From positions 1 to 20,417 of the forward strand of contig JAZLLK010000040.1 of the NCBI GenBank assembly GCA_045598105.1: a stretch of DNA of 20,417 nt. Direction: 5' to 3'. This DNA is from UBA1205 sp045598105. Lineage in GTDB: Bacteria > Bacteroidota > Bacteroidia > Bacteroidales > WCHB1-69. This document shows positions 14,467 through 20,417 of the stretch, one piece after another; position 1 is the first letter of the stretch, and each line of letters opens with the position of its first letter. Position numbers and translations under genes: made by a program. The notes below the pieces were generated by a model, which was not told the origin of the DNA, ran no database searches, and saw only the letters and a list, made by a program, of their open reading frames with translations.

Positions 14467-16953
14467 ATGAGATCTTTAAAATTTTTATTAGTCCTTGTGT
14501 CTGTGGTAGCCTGTACTGGTCTAAAAGCCGCTGACACATTAAGTGTGCGGGATTTAACTTATTCTGCAGTTAATATTGATACTGCTGTTATTATCTTTAA
14601 TGACAGCATTACCCCAAACGATGCCGTATTGGCTGATTACCGTAAAGATGCATACGCTAAAGGGTATAAACTGATAGTGGAAGAGCCGATTTTTGTGAGC
14701 ATGGAAGCTGCAGGCAGTATTGATACGTATTCATTCTTATTTGATGAAGCATTCAATCAAATAGACTATAATGATGATTATAATGGCTCTAATACCGGAT
14801 ATTGTATGGTATTGGAGGCCGGTGTGTATTACTGGGTAGTTACCACTTATAGTCAGGGGTACAATCGTGTAAATTTGGCTATTACCATTGAGCTTTTAAA
14901 TGGTGCGAGCGTTAAAGATTTAACTTACACTCCCATAAATTTTAACACTCCCATAGAAGACTCGCTTACCGCAAATGATGCTTTATTGATGGACGTGAGA
15001 GAGGGTAAATCTGCACAAGGCTATACTTTTACTCTTAATGAAGAAGAATTTGAAGGTGCAGATATTATTTTGGATACCAAAGACGATGATTGGGATTCCT
15101 ATTTGTTTTTGCTGGATGAACACTTTAATGTTATAGCCAGGAATGATGATGCTGATAATGGTAGTCGTATAACAAAAGTTTTAAATCCGGGTAAATATTA
15201 CATAGTAGTAACACAATACAGTGATGACGAATTCGGAGAATACAGCCTTACCTTAAATGGAGTAAAGATATATAAATATAATGAAATTACCTATACTCCC
15301 ATAGTTCTGGATACTACATTGAGTGATTCCATTTGCGTAAATGATGAAAGAATAAGTTTGTTCAGCGGATATGAAATAGCAAGTGTTAATGGATATAGCA
15401 TGTCCTTGTCACAAGGCGATGTGTTGCAAATATCTTCTATGAGTTTTAGCAGTTTACTGCTTATAGTGCTGGATGCCAATTATAATATGTTATTAAGGAG
15501 TATGCTGGATAATGGGGAGGTGTATAATTATTGCGTAGGTCAGTCCGGTACCTATTACGTGTTAGTATCAGGTTCAAATAATCAGGAATACAACATATCA
15601 TTCACATTGAAAAAACAATTGGAAAAACATGAGTATTATATAGATGCCGTTAACGGCAGTAACAGCAATAACGGTACCGGTGCCAATGACGCTTTTGCTT
15701 CATTGGATTATGTTATGGATAACATTATTGATACTGCTAGCATAACTGTATGTTACCTTATGTCCGATGTTAAACTTAATAAGGGAAAATATCAAAAAGA
15801 AAACGTTCTGTTGCGTTTGTTGCCTTATGAAGGAAAAAATATTACCATAAGCAGTGATACCCTTATTCGTATGAAATTTGATTATTCATGTGTAGAAATA
15901 GGCTATAAAGATTCCGGTTCTATTACATTTACACAAATTAAAGATACCAACACGCGGTTAATAGAAGTGAATAAAGGTTTCTTAAAACTCAATAATGTAA
16001 ATGTTAATAATATTAAAGCCCGTAGTATTGTGGAATCGCAAAGAGCCAATGTGGAATTGAATAATTGTAACATTGAGAATAATACTATTGAAGAGTATAT
16101 CTATTGTGGCGATGGCATTGTTAGTTGTAACAATAGCCGTATTGCTTATAATGAGGGTTACGGTATAATGGCATTCTACGAAGGTGTATGCTATTTAAAT
16201 AATACTGCTATTGTAGGAAACCGGTCATATAGCTCTGTAGTGTCAGTTCAAATGACAGAGTTGTATATCAACAACGGAGTACTGGATAGTAATGAAAGCT
16301 GTTTAAATGAAGTGTTGATAATGCCTGATACTACACTTACTGCCGAAAATATGGGTGGTATTTTTTCTATAATGTCTCAATTGTATATTGACGGTAGCTT
16401 TAATATGAATGATAATTATTTAATGTTTATTAATGACGATGTGGTTACATTAGGTGATAATATTGCATCTGAAAAGGTTGGTGTGTTAATGCCCATGTAT
16501 GTGCCTGACAGGTTTTTAGGACTTCGATCTCTCAAAAGCGGTGAAGACTTAGGCTTATGCTATAACTACTATGAGGGCAAGCGAGTATTGGCAGGAAATG
16601 TATATCCTAATTATAAGCGTTTTGATTTGTATCAGCCAAGTAGCGATACCACATGGTATATTATATCTGACGGAACACTTTCCGTGCAGGAAGATGTAGC
16701 AGTAGAAGAAGTTGCTGACGTCAATGTGAATATATATCCTAATCCTACTTCGGGGATGTTATATATTCATACCCACGGTGCTGACGTTACGGGCATTCGC
16801 TTAGTGGATATACAGGGTCGTATTGTATGTAGCCAAAGTGTTAAAAATGAAAGCATACAGTTGGATATGCAGGCTCTGGCTCATGGTATGTATTTCGTAC
16901 AGTTAATGAATCATGAAGGTGTATTGGCTACCCGCAAGGTGGTAAAGAAATAG
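14467..16953 (+). CDS. T9SS-exported PPC-repeat/beta-helix surface protein, copy A
   Basis: This 828-residue predicted surface or secreted protein begins with a signal peptide at about 1-21. The alternative VVAC at 13-16 fits a lipobox. Three tandem repeats follow (about 28-146, 149-265, 272-382), each starting like DLTYTPINFNTP..DSLTANDA and closing with a pattern like SYLFLLDEHFNVIARNDDAD then G.YYIVVTQYS....EYSLTL. This resembles bacterial pre-peptidase C-terminal (PPC) beta-sandwich domains. From about 388 (YYIDAVNGSNSNNGTGANDAFASLDYV) comes a right-handed beta-helix region with Asn ladders (LNNVNVNNI, VELNNCNIENN). Residues 752-828 are a T9SS type A sorting domain (IYPNPTSGMLYI, then LVDIQGRI, then LAHGMYFVQL, ending in KK). 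No catalytic motif is recognisable; adhesion or glycan binding is the likeliest role (inference). It has its own promoter and a strong terminator. Confidence 0.85.
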   Translation: MRSLKFLLVLVSVVACTGLKAADTLSVRDLTYSAVNIDTAVIIFNDSITPNDAVLADYRKDAYAKGYKLIVEEPIFVSMEAAGSIDTYSFLFDEAFNQIDYNDDYNGSNTGYCMVLEAGVYYWVVTTYSQGYNRVNLAITIELLNGASVKDLTYTPINFNTPIEDSLTANDALLMDVREGKSAQGYTFTLNEEEFEGADIILDTKDDDWDSYLFLLDEHFNVIARNDDADNGSRITKVLNPGKYYIVVTQYSDDEFGEYSLTLNGVKIYKYNEITYTPIVLDTTLSDSICVNDERISLFSGYEIASVNGYSMSLSQGDVLQISSMSFSSLLLIVLDANYNMLLRSMLDNGEVYNYCVGQSGTYYVLVSGSNNQEYNISFTLKKQLEKHEYYIDAVNGSNSNNGTGANDAFASLDYVMDNIIDTASITVCYLMSDVKLNKGKYQKENVLLRLLPYEGKNITISSDTLIRMKFDYSCVEIGYKDSGSITFTQIKDTNTRLIEVNKGFLKLNNVNVNNIKARSIVESQRANVELNNCNIENNTIEEYIYCGDGIVSCNNSRIAYNEGYGIMAFYEGVCYLNNTAIVGNRSYSSVVSVQMTELYINNGVLDSNESCLNEVLIMPDTTLTAENMGGIFSIMSQLYIDGSFNMNDNYLMFINDDVVTLGDNIASEKVGVLMPMYVPDRFLGLRSLKSGEDLGLCYNYYEGKRVLAGNVYPNYKRFDLYQPSSDTTWYIISDGTLSVQEDVAVEEVADVNVNIYPNPTSGMLYIHTHGADVTGIRLVDIQGRIVCSQSVKNESIQLDMQALAHGMYFVQLMNHEGVLATRKVVKK

Positions 16954-16978
16954 TATTTATAATTTAAAATTTTAATAT

Positions 16979-17005
16979 AACGGGCATGCGTGCCCGTTTT
17001 TTTTT
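16979..17005 (+). terminator. Intrinsic terminator after copy A
   Basis: AACGGGCA (16979-16986), loop TGCG, TGCCCGTT (16991-16998), then T to 17005. The 8-bp GC-rich stem makes it the strongest terminator in the window. Nothing comparable follows copy B. Confidence 0.92.
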
Positions 17006-17168
17006 GTATTGCATAATAGCCTGCGGTCAGCGGGTGATCTTGTTTCTGCGAGCAGGTAGTTTTTTATGAATTATAGCGGTGAGTAGCAAACGGAATAATA
17101 TTAATGTGCGAAAAAAGCAATATTACAGTGCTAATAAAAAATACCGCCTTTGTAGTTGACAAAAAAAG
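17006..17168. other. Spacer between copy A and the relic tRNA
   Basis: No gene is present. From about 17108 rightward it aligns loosely with the DNA before the intact tRNA (shared AAAAAAGCAA, ATATTA/ATATTACA and GTGCTAAT followed by an A-tract), so the duplication extends upstream of the tRNA. The former promoter reads CGCCTTTG at 17145-17152, and the TA of the -7 box is lost. Confidence 0.55.
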
Positions 17169-17243
17169 GAAATGTTGGTTCGGTTGGTTCAGAAGGCTGC
17201 CTTCACACGGCAGAGATTATTGGTTTGAGTCAGGAATGTCCAA
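17169..17243 (+). pseudogene. Decayed duplicate of tRNA-Val(CAC)
   Basis: Aligned without gaps to the intact tRNA, it matches at 56 of 75 positions. The 20 bp covering the anticodon arm (17196-17215) are identical. The 5' acceptor half has become GAAATGT and the 3' half ATGTCCA, so most acceptor pairs are broken, and the D and T stems are also damaged. Most changes are transitions (C to T or G to A). Its promoter is degraded and its terminator weakened. It cannot be expected to yield a working tRNA. Confidence 0.88.
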
Positions 17244-17349
17244 AATATGTAACGATTATATTTTGCGTTTTTTTATGTGGGTATTATTCTGCTTTGTAAT
17301 AGAGGCATCTTTTTTTGTATTGCTGAAAAAATTGTGTTGAAAAAAATGC

Positions 17350-17357
17350 TACTTTTG
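17350..17357 (+). promoter_or_regulatory. -7 box of the second T9SS-cargo gene
   Basis: TACTTTTG is a perfect TAnnTTTG, set in TTGAAAAAAATGC before it and CA after it. It lies about 97 nt before the ATG at 17454 and corresponds to the box at 14383-14390 in the first unit. Confidence 0.6.
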
Positions 17358-17453
17358 CACTTAATGCATAAAACATGTAACCTTGTGTAAAGATGTGTGG
17401 TTATGGGCATTGAAATGGAAAAATAATAATAACAAAATTAATTTAAAAAAAAC

Positions 17454-19934
17454 ATGAGATCTTTAAAATTTTTATTAGTCCTTGTGTCTGTGGTAGCCTG
17501 TACTGGTCTAAAAGCCGCTGACACATTAAGTGTGCGGGATTTGACTTATTCTACTATTGATATTGATACCGCTGTTATTATTTTTAATGACAGCATTACC
17601 CCCAATGATGCCGTATTGGCTGACTATCGGGAAGGTCGTTATGCTAAAGGGTATAAACTGATAGTGGAAGAGCCGATTTTTGTTCGCATGGAAGCTGCAG
17701 GCAGTATTGATACGTATTCATTTTTATTTGATGAAACATTTAATCAAATAGACTGTAATGATGATTATAATGGCTCTAATACCGGATATTGTATGGTATT
17801 GGAGGCCGGTGTGTATTACTGGGCAGTTACCACTTATAGCAAAGGGTATAATCGTGTAAATTTGACTATTACCATTGAACTTTTAAATGGTGTGAGCGTT
17901 AAAGATTTAACTTACACTCCCATGAATTTTTGCACTCCCATAGAAGACTCGCTTACCGCAAATGATGTCATATTGAAAGATGTAAGAGCCGGTCGTCATG
18001 CTCAAGGCTATACCTTTACCATTAAGGATGAAAACTATGTGGGTATTGATATTATTTTGGATACCAAGAACGAATGGAATTCCTATTTATATTTGCTGGA
18101 TGGACATTTTAATATAATCACCCGTAATGATGATGCTGATAACGGTAGCCAAATATCAAAAGTATTAGGCGCAGGTAAATATTATATAGTAGTAACGCAA
18201 TATCGTGACGACGAATTTGGCGAATATAGCCTTACCTTAGGTAAAACAAAATTATATACGTATAATGAAATTGCCTACACTCCCATAGTTCCTGATACTA
18301 TGTTATGTGACTCTATTACTGTAAACAGCAAAAATATATGCTTGATTGACGGAAATGAGGTAGCGAAAGCCAATGGTTATTGTGTTTCCTTATTGCAGGG
18401 TGATATTTTTCAAATGTCATTGAAATATGGTTATATGCCGTTTATGATATTGGATGCTGATTATAATGTATTAGCATTTAATGTATTGAATGATGAGCTT
18501 GTGTATAATTATTACGTAGAACAGTCCGGTACTTATTATGTGTTACTAATGAGTTCAGATAATCTAAAATACAACATATCATTCACACTGAAAAAACAAC
18601 CTGAAAGTCAAGTGTATTTCGTAGATGCTGTTAACGGCAGTAACAGCAATAACGGTACCGGTATCAATGACGCTTTTGCTTCATTGGATTATGTTATGGA
18701 AAATTTCGTTGATTCCGGAAGTTCAATTGTATGTTATCTTATGTCGGATGTGAAACTTAATGTAGGAAAGTATACCAGGGAATACGTAATATTGAGTTTG
18801 TTGCCTTATGAAGGAAAAAATATTACTATAAGCAGTGATACTCTTATTCGTATGAATTTTAATTATTCATGTATCGAAATAGGCCATAAGGATTCAGGTT
18901 CTATTACATTTACACAAATTAAAGATACCACTACTCGGTTAATAAAAATGTATGAAGGCCGTTTGAAACTCAATAATGTAAATGTTAACAATATTAAAGC
19001 CCGCTGTATTGTAGAATCACAAGGAGCCAATGTGGAACTGAATAATTGTAATATTGAGAATAATACTATTGAAGAGTATATCTATTGTGGTAATGGCGTT
19101 GTTAGTTGTAACAATAGCCGTATAAATTATAACGAAGGTATGGGCATAATGGGATTTATGGAATGTGTATCTGTTTTAAACAATACAACTCTTGTGGGGA
19201 ATAAGTCGTATAGTCCTGTGATAGTGGCTGAAGAGGCTTATGTGTATATTAGCAATAGTACATTGGATGATAATGAAAGCCATATCTTTGAAGAAAGTAT
19301 AATGCCTGATACTACACTTACTGCCGAAAATATGGGTGGTATTATATCAATAATGGCTGAATTGCATATAAAAGGTAATGTTACCATGCATGATAATTAT
19401 ATAGTGCTTGTAAATGGTAGTAAGGTTACTATAGATGATAATATTACATCTGAAAAAGCAGGTGTAATATTGCCTGTGTATATATCTGAATTTGTGGAAA
19501 GTCCTCGTGCTCTCAAAAGTAGTGAAAACGTTGGTTTCCGTTATAACTATTATGAAGGTGATTGCGTATTGACAGGGAATGTATATCCTAATTATAAGCG
19601 TTTTGATTTGTATCAGCCAAGTAACGATACCATATGGTATATTATATCTGACGGAACACTTTCCATGCGGGAAGATGTAGCAGTAGAAGAAGTTGCTGAA
19701 GACAATGTGGATATATATCCTAATCCTACTTCGGGGATGTTGTATATTCACACCCATGGTGCTGAAGTTACCGGCATTCGCTTAGTGGATATACAAGGGC
19801 GTATTCTTAGAACTCAAAGAGTACAAGATGAAAATATACAATTAAATATGCAGTCATTAGCTCATGGCATGTATTTTGTACAATTAATGAATCAACAAGG
19901 GGTATTAGCTACACATAAAGTAATAAAGAAATAG
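17454..19934 (+). CDS. T9SS-exported PPC-repeat/beta-helix surface protein, copy B
   Basis: This 826-residue paralogue of copy A has the same plan: signal peptide, three PPC-like repeats, beta-helix region starting YFVDAVNGSNSNNGTGINDAF, and a C-terminal T9SS type A sorting domain (NVDIYPNPTSGMLYIHTHGAE through to VIKK). The first 33 residues are identical to copy A. Divergence is highest in the third repeat (for example YGYMPFMILDADYNVLAFNV against FSSLLLIVLDANYNMLLRSM) and in the later beta-helix, while the sorting domain is well conserved. The frame is fully open with no decay, unlike the tRNA relic beside it, so selection has kept it. It has its own promoter at 17350. Function is presumably similar to copy A but with altered surface or ligand specificity (inference). 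Confidence 0.85.
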   Translation: MRSLKFLLVLVSVVACTGLKAADTLSVRDLTYSTIDIDTAVIIFNDSITPNDAVLADYREGRYAKGYKLIVEEPIFVRMEAAGSIDTYSFLFDETFNQIDCNDDYNGSNTGYCMVLEAGVYYWAVTTYSKGYNRVNLTITIELLNGVSVKDLTYTPMNFCTPIEDSLTANDVILKDVRAGRHAQGYTFTIKDENYVGIDIILDTKNEWNSYLYLLDGHFNIITRNDDADNGSQISKVLGAGKYYIVVTQYRDDEFGEYSLTLGKTKLYTYNEIAYTPIVPDTMLCDSITVNSKNICLIDGNEVAKANGYCVSLLQGDIFQMSLKYGYMPFMILDADYNVLAFNVLNDELVYNYYVEQSGTYYVLLMSSDNLKYNISFTLKKQPESQVYFVDAVNGSNSNNGTGINDAFASLDYVMENFVDSGSSIVCYLMSDVKLNVGKYTREYVILSLLPYEGKNITISSDTLIRMNFNYSCIEIGHKDSGSITFTQIKDTTTRLIKMYEGRLKLNNVNVNNIKARCIVESQGANVELNNCNIENNTIEEYIYCGNGVVSCNNSRINYNEGMGIMGFMECVSVLNNTTLVGNKSYSPVIVAEEAYVYISNSTLDDNESHIFEESIMPDTTLTAENMGGIISIMAELHIKGNVTMHDNYIVLVNGSKVTIDDNITSEKAGVILPVYISEFVESPRALKSSENVGFRYNYYEGDCVLTGNVYPNYKRFDLYQPSNDTIWYIISDGTLSMREDVAVEEVAEDNVDIYPNPTSGMLYIHTHGAEVTGIRLVDIQGRILRTQRVQDENIQLNMQSLAHGMYFVQLMNQQGVLATHKVIKK

Positions 19935-19952
19935 TTGTATATTTTTTTTTGT

Positions 19953-19994
19953 AATACAATACCTTATGGCTATAAGGCTGTAGGGTATTGTATT
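19953..19994. repeat. Long inverted repeat after copy B
   Basis: AATACAATACC (19953-19963) pairs with GGTATTGTATT (19984-19994), an 11-bp perfect stem. An alternative inner hairpin, CCTTAT (19962-19967) with ATAAGG (19972-19977), lies within. A T-run precedes it but none follows, so it is not a standard terminator for copy B. It may stabilise the 3' end of the mRNA or act as a bidirectional barrier. Confidence 0.7.
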
Positions 19995-20051
19995 GAATGA
20001 AAAAGGAAAAGTGAGTCATTCTTTTTGTGCATTTGCAAAAAAAATGAGAGT

Positions 20052-20159
20052 ATGACTTGCATTATAATGGTGCGTGATAATAATGATGAAGTGAAGGAGC
20101 AATTAGATAAAATGGAGAAAAAACTCAAATCCTTGTTAAAGCAAAAAGAGGAAGAATAA
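20052..20159 (+). CDS. Possible 35-residue charged coiled-coil micro-protein
   Basis: The frame starts at ATG 20052 and ends TAA 20157-20159. The product begins MTCIIMVRDNNDEV and continues as a highly charged helix, KEQLDKMEKKLKSLLKQKEEE, with Leu/Met spaced as in a short coiled coil. A near-consensus -7 box, TGCATTTG, lies about 20 bp upstream. A clean intrinsic terminator follows 37 bp after the stop, so the unit looks like a small independent transcript. No family is recognised. It may instead be an mRNA-like small RNA whose frame is incidental. Confidence 0.4.
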   Translation: MTCIIMVRDNNDEVKEQLDKMEKKLKSLLKQKEEE

Positions 20160-20196
20160 AAAAGAGTATATATATACATTAATATTAAATAAGGAG

Positions 20197-20227
20197 GAGG
20201 AATATGGAAGGTATTCCTCTTTTTTTT
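20197..20227 (+). terminator. Intrinsic terminator after the micro-gene
   Basis: GAGGAATA (20197-20204), a 7-nt loop, TATTCCTC (20212-20219), then T to 20227. The 8-bp stem is perfect and the T-tract is of textbook form. It must end a plus-strand transcript that starts after copy B or reads through from it. Confidence 0.88.
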
Positions 20228-20417
20228 GTGCAACTTTTTTGGTAGGGAAAGGTAAATATTGTGGCTCTATGGTCCAAAACCGGGGTGAAAAAAGCGGGCA
20301 AAAAGATATGAAAAAAGCGGTGTAAGGTTCAAAATCCTTCCAAATGTTCTTAACATGTTTATAAAAAGCGGGCAAAAAAGAGGGTAAAAAGAAGAAAAAA
20401 GTGGTAAAAAAACGGGG
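20228..20417. other. Purine-rich right edge with spaced G-runs
   Basis: No gene is supported. The plus strand is strongly A/G-biased with short repeats: AAAAAGCGGGCAAAAA occurs twice (around 20288 and 20365), with variants AAAAAAGCGGTG, AAGAGGGTAAAAAG and AAAAAAACGGGG. All plus frames are broken by stops. It could be the start of a feature that continues beyond the window. Confidence 0.4.

Noticed and set aside
17104..17340. 78-codon plus-strand frame
   Set aside because: It runs straight across the relic tRNA and its promoter and terminator remnants; the open frame is a by-product of decay.
20136..20375. 79-codon minus-strand frame at the right edge
   Set aside because: It is antisense to the terminator and the purine-rich tract; its content follows from poly-T and poly-C/T runs.
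1..20417. CRISPR array, rRNA genes, riboswitch, defence island
   Set aside because: No evenly spaced repeats with unique spacers, no rRNA segments, no recognisable riboswitch leader and no defence-family motifs were seen.

Overview
The window looks like an AT-rich chromosome segment from a member of the Bacteroidota, most likely Bacteroidales. The signs are: two TonB-dependent outer-membrane receptors with N-terminal carboxypeptidase-regulatory-like domains; two proteins ending in a type IX secretion (T9SS) type A sorting domain; the compact acpP-fabF-rnc cluster; and repeated matches to the Bacteroidota -7 promoter element TAnnTTTG. The exact genus cannot be read from the sequence.

Layout, left to right. 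(1) 1-1166: the 3' end of an IS30-family transposase runs in from the left edge. It finishes in a perfect 60-bp tandem duplication that also sets up an outward-facing promoter. About 960 bp follow with no convincing gene. (2) 1167-3608: a TonB-dependent receptor of the OMP_b-brl_3 type. (3) 3609-4476: a decayed minus-strand gene for a small exported protein, then the promoter and leader of the next operon. (4) 4477-7595: a second TonB-dependent receptor, followed 2 bp later by tcdA (tRNA t6A cyclisation). (5) 7685-9543: a two-gene ABC exporter of the YbhF/YbhR type. (6) 9955-12170, minus strand: the acpP-fabF-rnc operon (fatty-acid synthesis and RNase III), with a divergent promoter region upstream. 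(7) 12373-13989: a YfcC/DcuC-superfamily permease. (8) 14197-19934: a tandem duplication of roughly 3 kb. Each unit has a tRNA-Val(CAC) followed by a gene for an ~827-residue exported protein (signal peptide, three PPC-like beta-sandwich repeats, a right-handed beta-helix region, T9SS sorting domain). The first tRNA is intact. The second is a decayed relic, as are its promoter and terminator, while the protein-coding half was kept and diversified. (9) 19935-20417: a long inverted repeat, a possible 35-residue coiled-coil micro-gene with its own intrinsic terminator, and a purine-rich stretch at the right edge.

How the parts relate. The two receptors, the ABC exporter and the two T9SS cargo proteins are all envelope or surface functions. 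They sit among housekeeping genes (tcdA, acpP-fabF-rnc, tRNA-Val) and do not form one recognisable pathway. Five promoters in the window share an extended form: an A-tract, then usually ATGC, then TAnnTTTG, then CA. The least ordinary part is the tRNA plus T9SS-cargo duplication.
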